Shown: positions 24,881-32,509 of the stretch, piece after piece
Position numbering within the stretch: the stretch's first letter is position 1
Layout of the letters: the number at the start of each line of letters is the position of its first letter
Assembly: GCF_014201145.1 (NCBI RefSeq)
Contig: NZ_JACHDP010000001.1
Span: 4,898,001-4,962,000, forward strand
Direction of reading: 5' to 3'
Source of the DNA: Micromonospora parathelypteridis
GTDB taxonomy: Bacteria > Actinomycetota > Actinomycetes > Mycobacteriales > Micromonosporaceae
Length of the DNA stretch: 64,000 bases
Notes under the pieces: generated by a model
What the model saw: only the letters and a program-made list of their open reading frames with translations
Told to the model about the DNA's origin: nothing
Database searches by the model: none
Made by a program: the position numbers and the translations under genes

Positions 24881-27585
24881 GCGTCGGCGCGGCTGTCCGG
24901 CGGGTCCGGGCGTACGGAGGGCAGTTCCTGCTCCTGGCGGTGCTGACGCTGGTGGTCACGCTCCTGATCAGCGGCGTGCCCCGGCTGGTCAACCGACTCG
25001 CCGAACAGGGGCTTCGGGCGCAGCTGAACAGTGAGCCGGCAGCCCGTCGGGACATCTCCTACACCACTGGCGTGGTGAACGCCCCCGCCAACGAAACCGC
25101 GATGATCAACGCTCGTGTGCGGTTCGAGGCCCTGGCTGCGGGGATGCCGCCGTTGGTGCGCTCGGCGGTGACCGAGCGGTGGTACAACGTGGACGCCCAA
25201 GCGACCCGGGTGGTCGGGCCGGACCTCGCGGCCCGCAATCTGCTGGTCGACCTGGGTCTCCGGGCCGTGCCCGACATTCAGAACGCCAGCACCATCGTCG
25301 AGGGGGCGTGGCCCAGCGAAACCTATCTCCCCGACCGCCCGATCGAGGTGGCGCTGGACGTCGACGTGGCCACCAAGCTCAACCTGCGCACCGGCAGCCA
25401 CCTACGCATCGGCAGGGCCGAAGGCAAGAACAGATTTGTCGACGCTTCCCCGCTGGTGGTGGTCGGGCTGTTCCGCCCCGTCGACCGTACGGGCGGCATC
25501 TGGGACGGCCTGCCATCGATGCTGCGGATCACCGAACCAATCGGGGACGGTGAGCCGTTCATCGCCACGGGCGCGGTCGCACCGTCGACCCTCGACAAGC
25601 GGGCCGCGGCGGGTTGGCCGATCCGGACCAACTGGCGTTATCGACTGGGCGTCGACAGCATCGATGCGCGGAAGCTGGACCAGGTGATCGACGGTCTGCA
25701 GGAATCGCAGCGCAACAAGCCGTCCGACCTCTCGTTGGCCCAGGGCGTTGACATTCCGCTGCGGGCGTTCGCCGCGCAGGTGAACGCCGCCCGGACCCTG
25801 CTGGCGGTGATCGCGGCCGGCGTACTGGCGACCCTGGCCGGGCTGATCGTGCTCGCGGCCACCCTCGCCACCCGGCGGCGCCGATCGGAGTTCGTGCTGA
25901 TCCGCGCACGAGGTGGCGGCGCCACGGCCGGCGCCCGCCGCAGCCTCGCCGAATCACTACTGGTGGTGCCCGTCGCCGCCGCGCTCGGCTGGTGGCTGGG
26001 CACCCTGGTCCCCGGCGCCCCGGACCCCATCACGCCGTACGCGATCGCCGCAGCCGTCCTGGTCACCCTGGCACTGCCGCTGGCCACGCTGGCCGTGCCG
26101 ACCGGCGGGGCGTCCCGCCGCGACCTGGTCCGGATGCGCCCGTCGACCCGCCGGCTCACCGTCGAGCTGTTCGTGCTGCTGCTCGCAGTGCTCGGCGCGG
26201 TGCTGCTGCGTCGGCGCGGACTCACCCTCGGTGAGGTGGACCCACTGCTGGTTTCGGTGCCGGTGCTGCTCGCGGTCGCCGCGGCGGTGCTCGCGCTGCG
26301 GGCGTACCCCTGGCCCTTGCTGCTGGTCAGCCGGCTGGCCGCGCGGAGGAGGGGCAGCGTCGCCTTCCTCGGGACGGCGCGGGCCGGTCGGTCGGCCGTC
26401 GCCGCTCCGCTCGTCGTCGTGGTGCTGGCGATCGGCACTGCGGCGTTCTGTGCGGTCGTGGCCGCGGGCGTCGACGCGAGCCGGGACCGGGCCGCCGAGC
26501 GGATCGTGCCCGCCGACGCGGTGATCCGCGGGGAGCGCTTCGCTCCCGACACGGTCGACGAGTTGGGCCGCCTGCCGGGGGTCCGGGCCGTGACGCGGGT
26601 GCTGTACGCGTCTGACGAGCAGCTGAGCGTCGACGAGCTCGGGACCGACCCTCGGCTCGGGGGGACGGCCGTGCTGCTGGTCGACGGATCAGGGCTGGCC
26701 GCGGTGGCCCGGGAATCCGAGGTGGACCTGGCGCTGTCGGACGCGTTGCGCTCCGCCCGGCCCGAACCGGGGCCGCTGCCGGCGATCGTCTCGCCGTCGG
26801 TCGCCGCCGACCTGGCCAAGGCCGGGCTGGACCGCTCCGCCTTCATCTCCGTGCAGGGCCAGCGGTACGAGTTCCGGGTGGCCGGCAGCGAGGAGAGTTT
26901 CCCACTGCTGTCGGCGAACACCAGCCGGTTCGTCATCCTGCCCTGGCAGGCGCTGCCGACGCGAAACACCACACCCGTGGCGACCAGCCTGTTGGTCGCC
27001 GGGGATCGGCTGGACGCGGAGGCGCTACGCCGCGCCGGCGACCAGGGGCAGCTGCGTTACCAGCAGGAAGGGGCGGTCACCGGGCAGGAACGGCCGATCG
27101 GGGTCGTCGTCGACACCCGGGCCGACGTCCGGCGCGAACTCGGTGACGGCGGTGCGAACGGCGTACTGGCCTTCGGGTTCGTGGCCGGCGCCGCCGGCGG
27201 CTCCGTGCTCGGGCTGCTGGCCATCGCGTTCACCGTGCTGGCCGGCGCGCGGGCCCGAGGCCAGGTGCTGTCCCGGCTGCGTACCCTCGGTCTGTCCCGC
27301 CGGCAGTGGCGCGGGCTGCTGCTGGTCGAGCTCGCCCCGCTGGTCGGGGTGTCGGTGCTCACCGGCGCGCTCGTCGGTGCGGTGCTGCCCCTGCTGCTCA
27401 ACCCGGTGCTCGGCCTGTCCGCCTTCACCAGTGGCATGCCGGTCCGAGTGGCCTTCGAGCCCGGCCTGGTGGCCGCGGTGCTCGCGCTCGGGGTGGTCGC
27501 CCTCGGCTTCGCGGTCGCCGTCGAGGCCCTGAACAACCGCCGGTTGCGCCTCGGTGAGGTGCTTCGGCTCGGAGAGGAGAGCTGA
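24877..27585 (+). CDS. FtsX-like ABC transporter permease (second subunit)
   Basis: 902 residues from ATG 24877, overlapping the previous stop by four bases. Same plan as its neighbour: N-terminal span (QFLLLAVLTLVVTLLISGV), extracytoplasmic domain, FtsX block with LLAVIAAGVLATLAGLIVLAATLATRRRRSEFVLIRARGGGATAG, further spans, a second extracytoplasmic region (residues ~530-740) and a C-terminal FtsX block (GLLAIAFTVLAGARARGQVLSRLRTLGLSRRQWRGLL). Both permeases are probably paired as a heterodimer. Two different ATPase genes follow immediately. Confidence 0.87.
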   Translation: MSVGAAVRRVRAYGGQFLLLAVLTLVVTLLISGVPRLVNRLAEQGLRAQLNSEPAARRDISYTTGVVNAPANETAMINARVRFEALAAGMPPLVRSAVTERWYNVDAQATRVVGPDLAARNLLVDLGLRAVPDIQNASTIVEGAWPSETYLPDRPIEVALDVDVATKLNLRTGSHLRIGRAEGKNRFVDASPLVVVGLFRPVDRTGGIWDGLPSMLRITEPIGDGEPFIATGAVAPSTLDKRAAAGWPIRTNWRYRLGVDSIDARKLDQVIDGLQESQRNKPSDLSLAQGVDIPLRAFAAQVNAARTLLAVIAAGVLATLAGLIVLAATLATRRRRSEFVLIRARGGGATAGARRSLAESLLVVPVAAALGWWLGTLVPGAPDPITPYAIAAAVLVTLALPLATLAVPTGGASRRDLVRMRPSTRRLTVELFVLLLAVLGAVLLRRRGLTLGEVDPLLVSVPVLLAVAAAVLALRAYPWPLLLVSRLAARRRGSVAFLGTARAGRSAVAAPLVVVVLAIGTAAFCAVVAAGVDASRDRAAERIVPADAVIRGERFAPDTVDELGRLPGVRAVTRVLYASDEQLSVDELGTDPRLGGTAVLLVDGSGLAAVARESEVDLALSDALRSARPEPGPLPAIVSPSVAADLAKAGLDRSAFISVQGQRYEFRVAGSEESFPLLSANTSRFVILPWQALPTRNTTPVATSLLVAGDRLDAEALRRAGDQGQLRYQQEGAVTGQERPIGVVVDTRADVRRELGDGGANGVLAFGFVAGAAGGSVLGLLAIAFTVLAGARARGQVLSRLRTLGLSRRQWRGLLLVELAPLVGVSVLTGALVGAVLPLLLNPVLGLSAFTSGMPVRVAFEPGLVAAVLALGVVALGFAVAVEALNNRRLRLGEVLRLGEES

Positions 27586-27586
27586 G

Positions 27587-28582
27587 ATGACCGCTACCGC
27601 CCAGACTTCACTGGTGCCCGACCTGGCCGCACTGCAGCAGCGGGCCGCGCAACGCGCCGCCGAGCGGGCCGGCGGACAGGACCGGCTGCGCGGGCACATC
27701 GTCTGCGACGGCCTGGTGCGCATCTTCAAGACCGAGGGGGTGGAGGTGGTCGCCCTGCAGGGGCTCGACCTGGTCATCGACCGGGGTGAGCTGGTGGCGA
27801 TCGTCGGCGCGTCCGGTTCGGGCAAGTCGACCCTGCTCAACATCCTCTCCGGCCTGGACACGCCGACCGCCGGCATCGCCCGGGTGGCCGACTACGACCT
27901 GCTCTCGCTGTCCACGAAGCGGCGGTTGAGCTACCGGCGGGAGCTGGTCGGCTTCGTCTGGCAGCAGACCGGCCGCAACCTGCTGCCGTACCTCACCGCG
28001 CTGGAGAACGTCGAGCTGCCGATGCAGCTGGCCGGCAAGCGCGGCGGCAGGGCCCGCCGGCAGCGCGCCCGGGAGCTGCTCGACATGGTCGGCGTGGGCT
28101 ACTGCGCGGACCGGCGGCCGGGGCAGCTCAGCGGTGGCGAACAGCAGCGGTGCGCGGTGGCCGTGGCGGTGGCCAACGACCCGGAGGTGCTCTTCGCCGA
28201 CGAGCCGACCGGTGAACTGGACGAGGCGACCGGCGCCGACGTCTTCGGCGCGCTGCGCACCATCAACGCCGAGCTGGGCGTGACCATCGTGGTCGTCACC
28301 CACGACCACGCGGTGGCCACGCAGGTTCGCCGGACCGTCGCGATCCGCGACGGGCGGACCGCCTCCGAGGTACGCCGAACCGCTCGGATCGGCGCGGACG
28401 GCAACACCGAGTTGGTCAGCGAGGAGTACGCGGTGCTGGACCGGAACGGCCGGATGCAGCTACCGGCCGCGTTCGTCGACGCGCTCTCGCTGAAGGAGCG
28501 GGTCCGGCTCGATCTGGAGCCGGACCATGTGCAGGTGCGGTCCGGTGACCGGGCCTCGGACGAGCGGGGGGCACGGGCATGA
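27587..28582 (+). CDS. ABC transporter ATPase with AbrB-like C-terminal extension
   Basis: 331 residues from ATG 27587, one base after the permease stop. LolD/MacB-type ATPase: Walker A GASGSGKSTLLN near residue 82, Q-loop FVWQQTGRNLLPYLTA, signature LSGGEQQRCAVAVAVAN, Walker B VLFADEPTGELDE, H-loop VVTHDHAVA. After about residue 278 the chain goes on with EYAVLDRNGRMQLPAAFVD, then ALSLKERVRLDLEPDHVQV, which resembles the swapped-hairpin AbrB/SpoVT DNA-binding domain (D-x-x-G-R-x-x-L-P). That extension is not part of the ATPase family. It may bind DNA, or may be a dimerisation module only. Confidence 0.88.
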   Translation: MTATAQTSLVPDLAALQQRAAQRAAERAGGQDRLRGHIVCDGLVRIFKTEGVEVVALQGLDLVIDRGELVAIVGASGSGKSTLLNILSGLDTPTAGIARVADYDLLSLSTKRRLSYRRELVGFVWQQTGRNLLPYLTALENVELPMQLAGKRGGRARRQRARELLDMVGVGYCADRRPGQLSGGEQQRCAVAVAVANDPEVLFADEPTGELDEATGADVFGALRTINAELGVTIVVVTHDHAVATQVRRTVAIRDGRTASEVRRTARIGADGNTELVSEEYAVLDRNGRMQLPAAFVDALSLKERVRLDLEPDHVQVRSGDRASDERGARA

Positions 28583-29319
28583 GCCGTCGGGACATGGTGG
28601 TGACCGGCGCGGCCGGTTTCGGTGGTGGGCCTGCGGCGCACCCTGCCGAGGTGGTCCGGGTCAGTGGCGTGAGCCGCACCTTCGGCCGGGGCGAGCACGC
28701 TGTGCACGCGGTGCGGGACGTGTCGTTCAGCGCCAATCGCGGTGAGCTGGTCGCCATCCGGGGCCGTTCCGGGGCCGGCAAGACCACGCTGCTGAACCTG
28801 ATCGGCGGGTTGGACCGGCCGGACAGCGGCCAGGTTGTGGTGGCCGGGCACGAGGTGACCTCGGCCGGTGAGGCGGAGCTGTTGCGGCTGCGTCGGGGCA
28901 CCGTCGGGTTCGTGTTCCAGACGTTCGGGCTGGTGCCGATCCTCTCCGCCGCCGAGAACGTGGGTGTGCCGTTGCGGCTGGCGCAGGTGCCGGCCGCCGA
29001 GCGGGAGCAGCGGGTCGCGGTGCTGCTGGAACTGGTCGGCCTGGGCGGGCACGCGGCCCAGCGCCCGTACGAGCTCTCCGGTGGTCAGCAGCAACGGGTC
29101 GCGGTGGCCCGAGCACTGGCCAACGAGCCGGACCTGCTCATCGCCGACGAGCCGACCGGTCAGCTGGACTCGGAGACCGGTCGGTCCATCATGGACCTGC
29201 TGCGCGCGGTGGTGCACGCGCGGGGCATGACCGCGCTGGTGGCCACGCACGACCCGGCCCTGATCGACCTCGCCGACCGGGTGCTCGTCCTGCGCGACGG
29301 CCGCCTCGTCGACGGCTGA
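28579..29319 (+). CDS. ABC transporter ATPase (LolD/MacB type)
   Basis: 246 residues, overlapping the preceding gene by four bases. Walker A GRSGAGKTTLLNLIGGLDRPDSG, Q-loop FVFQTFGLVPILSA, signature LSGGQQQRVAVARALAN, Walker B LLIADEPTGQLDSETG, H-loop VATHDPALIDLADRVLVLRDG. Standard length with no extra domain. It is the second ATPase of the four-gene operon; a heteromeric ATPase pair with the preceding protein, or an alternative energiser, are both possible. Confidence 0.92.
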   Translation: MSRRDMVVTGAAGFGGGPAAHPAEVVRVSGVSRTFGRGEHAVHAVRDVSFSANRGELVAIRGRSGAGKTTLLNLIGGLDRPDSGQVVVAGHEVTSAGEAELLRLRRGTVGFVFQTFGLVPILSAAENVGVPLRLAQVPAAEREQRVAVLLELVGLGGHAAQRPYELSGGQQQRVAVARALANEPDLLIADEPTGQLDSETGRSIMDLLRAVVHARGMTALVATHDPALIDLADRVLVLRDGRLVDG

Positions 29320-29337
29320 CCGACGCGCCTCGGCGCA

Positions 29338-29392
29338 CTGTAGAGCTGCCCCGGATCTGGACCGCTGCCCCAGATCCGGGGCAGCTCTACAG
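29338..29392. terminator. Perfect 23-base inverted repeat, bidirectional terminator
   Basis: Arms 29338-29360 and 29370-29392 are perfectly complementary over 23 bases around a nine-base loop. It sits between convergent genes, and the stop codon of the minus-strand gene (29387-29389) lies within the right arm. Serves as an efficient terminator for the ABC operon. Confidence 0.8.
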
Positions 29393-29872
29393 GCGCGGAG
29401 AGGTGACCCCGGGACCCGGGGCGCGGCCGTTGGGGAGGGCGCCGGCGAGCGGGATCAGCAGGTAGCCCAGCAGGGCCAGGAGGAGACCGGCGCCCGGCCT
29501 GGTCGACAGCAGTTCCTGCTCGACGTAGGGGTCCTCGGCCTCGAAATACCAGTACACCCCGGTGATGCTGCCGCAGGCGAGCGCGTTGGAGATGAGCATC
29601 CCCAGGCTCGCCTGCCGCCAGATCCGGCGGGCCGGGCCGACGTTGACGAGCGACAGCGTCGCGAAGACGGCAGCGGTCACCGCGAACGGTAGCGCCCAGC
29701 CGAGCTCCTTTGAGCCCGGAGTGACATCCGTTCGATCGGGATAGACGGTGCGCCAGGCGGGCAGCCAGAACGCGGCGACGACCAGAAGGACTCCGACCGT
29801 CAGAATCGCCCAGCCGGTCCGCCGCCAGGGCGGGCGCGGTGGAGGACTGTCGGTCGTTGCGGGCCCACCCAC
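29387..29872 (-). CDS. Four-span membrane protein of unknown function
   Basis: 161 residues, no family recognised. Four hydrophobic segments: GWAILTVGVLLVVAAFWLPAW, LGWALPFAVTAAVFATLSLVNV, ASLGMLISNALACGSITGVYWYF and PGAGLLLALLGYLLIPLAGAL. Basic Pro-rich N terminus (PPPRPPWRR), no signal peptide. Stop codon lies in the terminator arm shared with the ABC operon. It is followed upstream by a GNAT gene on the same strand (26 bases), so they could be co-transcribed. Confidence 0.7.
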   Translation of the reverse strand: MGGPATTDSPPPRPPWRRTGWAILTVGVLLVVAAFWLPAWRTVYPDRTDVTPGSKELGWALPFAVTAAVFATLSLVNVGPARRIWRQASLGMLISNALACGSITGVYWYFEAEDPYVEQELLSTRPGAGLLLALLGYLLIPLAGALPNGRAPGPGVTSPRL

Positions 29873-29898
29873 AGCAGCGAAGCTAGCTGAGCCCTCGA

Positions 29899-30351
29899 TC
29901 AGAGCGCAAGCTTCATGCCCTCGTGGCTGGACGCGAAGCCGAGGCCCAGGTAGAAGCGGTGCGCGTCCAGGCGGGTCTTGTCCGTGGTGAGCTGCACCAG
30001 GGCGCAGCCACGCTGCCGGGCCTGATCGATGGCCCAGGTCATCAGGTCCCGGCCCAGCCCTTCGCCGCGCCGGTCGGAGCGGACCCGAACCGACTCGATC
30101 AGGGACCGCTCGCTGCCGTGCCGGCCGAGGCCAGGGATGTAGGTGATCTGCAGGCAGCCGACCAGCTCACCGTCCTGCTCGGCCACGATCAGCTGGTTGC
30201 GCGGGTCCGCGCTGATGTCCGCGAACGCCTTCTCGTAGGCGTCGTCGACCACGGTGAAATCGCGGGCCTTGCCCAGGACATCGTCGGCGAGCAGGGCGAT
30301 GACGGCGGGCAGGTCGGCCCGGACCGCCTCCCGGTAGATCACGTCGGTCAT
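29899..30351 (-). CDS. GNAT family N-acetyltransferase
   Basis: 150 residues from ATG 30351 (MTDVIYREAVRADLPAVIALLADDVLG). Core motifs: LIVAEQDGELVGCLQITYIPGLGRHGSERSLIESVRVRSDRRGEGLGRDLMTWAIDQARQRGC for acetyl-CoA binding, and LDAHRFYLGLGFASSHEGMKLAL at the end. Similar in style to small aminoglycoside or amine acetyltransferases, but acceptor is unknown. A longer in-frame extension (to 30504) is low-complexity Arg/His and runs against the K+ channel gene, so it was rejected. Confidence 0.85.
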   Translation of the reverse strand: MTDVIYREAVRADLPAVIALLADDVLGKARDFTVVDDAYEKAFADISADPRNQLIVAEQDGELVGCLQITYIPGLGRHGSERSLIESVRVRSDRRGEGLGRDLMTWAIDQARQRGCALVQLTTDKTRLDAHRFYLGLGFASSHEGMKLAL

Positions 30352-30440
30352 GCTGGTGAGCCTGGCACAGCGACGTCGGCGGATGGGATGGCGGCGGATG
30401 GGACGGTGGCGGTTGCCAGCAACGGGCAGCATGGGGCGGC

Positions 30441-30953
30441 ATGGAGCCTCTGCTGCTGCCGTTCCGGTGGATCTATCGGGCGCTGGTGTGGTTTGCGAAC
30501 TCACCCCGCACGCTGATCACCTCGTACCTGCTGATGATCGTGGTGGCCGGGGTCATCTACGGCGAGGTCGAGCAGCGCAGCCCGGCGGACGCCGTCTGGT
30601 GGGCGGTGGTCACCGCCTCCACCGTCGGGTACGGCGACATCTCACCGACGACCTGGGCGGGCCGCACACTGGCCGCGCTCCTCATCTCGACGATGGTGCT
30701 GCTGGTCATCCCGCTGATCACCGCGCACTTCGCGAGCCGGCTCATCGTCGACGACAACGCCTTCGAGCACGAGGAACAGGAGCAGCTCAAGGCCGACGTG
30801 CGCCGGATGCGGGCGCTGCTGGAGGAGTTGGCCGCCCGGCAGGGCATCGAGCTACCGGCGCTGCCGCCGAGCCGTGACGTCAGCGGGCCGGGCAGCGCAG
30901 GCCCTCCCGGGGAACGCTCAGGTCGAGCAGGTAGGCGTCGACAGCATTGGTGA
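30441..30953 (+). CDS. Two-span potassium channel
   Basis: 170 residues. Two membrane helices (RTLITSYLLMIVVAGVIYGE and TLAALLISTMVLLVIPLITAHFASRL) flank a pore helix and the K+ selectivity filter in VVTASTVGYGDISPTTWAGR. A cytoplasmic coiled-coil-like tail follows (FEHEEQEQLKADVRRMRALLEELAARQ); no RCK/TrkA domain is present. The last ~25 residues are encoded antisense to the 3' end of the neighbouring peptidase gene, overlapping it by 74 bases. A stop earlier would be expected if that tail were unimportant. Confidence 0.85.
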   Translation: MEPLLLPFRWIYRALVWFANSPRTLITSYLLMIVVAGVIYGEVEQRSPADAVWWAVVTASTVGYGDISPTTWAGRTLAALLISTMVLLVIPLITAHFASRLIVDDNAFEHEEQEQLKADVRRMRALLEELAARQGIELPALPPSRDVSGPGSAGPPGERSGRAGRRRQHW

Positions 30954-32478
30954 TGCAGGAGGTCTGCGGGTACGCGGTGTGCCCCTCGCCCTCCCAGGTG
31001 AGCACCCGGCCAACGCCCAGCATCGACGCGAGCCGTGGGGTCTGCTCGTAGGGCGTCGCCGGGTCGCCGGTGGTGCCGACCACCACGATCGGCGGCGCGC
31101 CGTTCGCCCGGCCGGTCGGGTACGGGTCACGCCCACCCGGCCACTCGACGCAGCTCAGCATGCCGACCGCCAGCGCCGGCCCGAACAGCGGATATTTCCC
31201 ACGCCACTCCGCCTGCAACTGCCGGATCTGCTCCCGGCTCGGCTTCTCCGTCTCGTCGGCGCAGTTGATGGCCAGGTTGGCGTCGAACAGGTTCGAGTAG
31301 CGCCCGTCGCTGCCCCGGCCGGCGTACGCGTCGGCGAGCCGGAACACGTCCTTCGGATCGCCCTCGGCCAGCTTGTCGATCGCCTGGGCCAGCTCCTGCC
31401 AGCCGGCTTCGGTGTAGAGCGACGAGATGACCGCGTAGAACACCCAGCCGGAAGTCGCCTCCCGCCCGTTGGCGCCGCGTACCGGGGAGACCTTGGCCTT
31501 GTCGATGGCCGAGGTGACCGCGGCCCGCGCGTCCGGGGCGATCGGGCAGCGGTCGGCGTTCGCCGTGCACCAGCGGGTGAAGTTGTTGAACGCCCGCTCG
31601 AAACCGCGGGCCTGGCTCTCCGAGCCCTCCACCAGCCGCTGCTGCGGGTCGACCGCGCCGTCGAGCACCAGCGCACGCACCCGCTGTGGGTAGAGCTGGG
31701 CGTACGTGGCGCCGAGCAGAGTGCCGTAGGAGTAGCCGAGGTAGGTGAGCTTGTCGTCGCCCACGGCGGCGCGTACCGCGTCGATGTCCCGGGCGGCCTG
31801 CTCGGTGCCGTACAGCGGCAACTGGTCGCCGTACCGATCGCCGCAGCCACGCCCGATCCGCTGGCTCAGGCCGACGAAGCCGTCGAACGCCGACTGGCTC
31901 GCCGGATCCGGGTCGAAGCCGAAGCTGGCGTCCAGGTCGGCGTCGGAGATGCACTTCACCGGGCTGGACCGGGAAACCCCACGCGGGTCGAAACCGACGA
32001 TGTCGAAGCGCTCGGTGATCGAGGTGGGAAGCCCGCCGAACTGGGGGCCGAAGGACAGGTAGACGGCGGTGTCGACGCCGGAGCCGCCCGGGCCGCCCGG
32101 GTTGATCACCAACGAGCCGACCCGGTCGCGCTGCTTCGTGGAACGGGCCCGCAGCAGGGCGATCTCGAAGGTCTCCCCGGCGCCCGGGCCGGTGCTCGCC
32201 CCGCCGCCGGTGCCCCAGTCGCGAGGCACCGCGATCCGCGCGCACTCGTAGCGCATGTCCGGCGCTCCGCGCCCGACCAGGTCGTCGGGCACCTCCGGGC
32301 AGGGCCGCCAGGTGGGCGCGCTGCCGGTCGGTGCGGCCGCACCCTCCACTTCGGTGCGTGGCGCGAACGCCGGCAACGTGCACCCGGCGGTGAGCAGCGC
32401 CGCGACGGTGAAGGCGGCCAGAGTACGACGGACCCGGCGACTGGTCGCCATCCGAGGCTCATGGGCGGTGCGGGTCAC
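30880..32478 (-). CDS. Secreted alpha/beta-hydrolase, tripeptidyl aminopeptidase family (lipoprotein)
   Basis: 532 residues. N-terminal signal with lipobox (AFTVAALLTAGCTLPAF) indicates a lipoprotein. The fold is of the SlpD/SlpE/TAP family: GSLVINPGGPGGSGVDTAVYLSFGPQF (oxyanion region), DIVGFDPRGVSRSSPVKC, nucleophile Ser in YLGYSYGTLLGATYAQLYPQRV, and C-terminal TAP domain with VVVGTTGDPATPYEQTPRLA and EGEGHTAYPQTSC supplying Asp and His. Probably removes tri- or oligopeptides from exported proteins at the cell surface. 3' end overlaps the convergent channel gene by 74 bases. Confidence 0.9.
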   Translation of the reverse strand: MTRTAHEPRMATSRRVRRTLAAFTVAALLTAGCTLPAFAPRTEVEGAAAPTGSAPTWRPCPEVPDDLVGRGAPDMRYECARIAVPRDWGTGGGASTGPGAGETFEIALLRARSTKQRDRVGSLVINPGGPGGSGVDTAVYLSFGPQFGGLPTSITERFDIVGFDPRGVSRSSPVKCISDADLDASFGFDPDPASQSAFDGFVGLSQRIGRGCGDRYGDQLPLYGTEQAARDIDAVRAAVGDDKLTYLGYSYGTLLGATYAQLYPQRVRALVLDGAVDPQQRLVEGSESQARGFERAFNNFTRWCTANADRCPIAPDARAAVTSAIDKAKVSPVRGANGREATSGWVFYAVISSLYTEAGWQELAQAIDKLAEGDPKDVFRLADAYAGRGSDGRYSNLFDANLAINCADETEKPSREQIRQLQAEWRGKYPLFGPALAVGMLSCVEWPGGRDPYPTGRANGAPPIVVVGTTGDPATPYEQTPRLASMLGVGRVLTWEGEGHTAYPQTSCITNAVDAYLLDLSVPREGLRCPAR

Positions 32479-32509
32479 GTGGTCCTCCGGAATCGAGTCG
32501 ACGGCCAGG

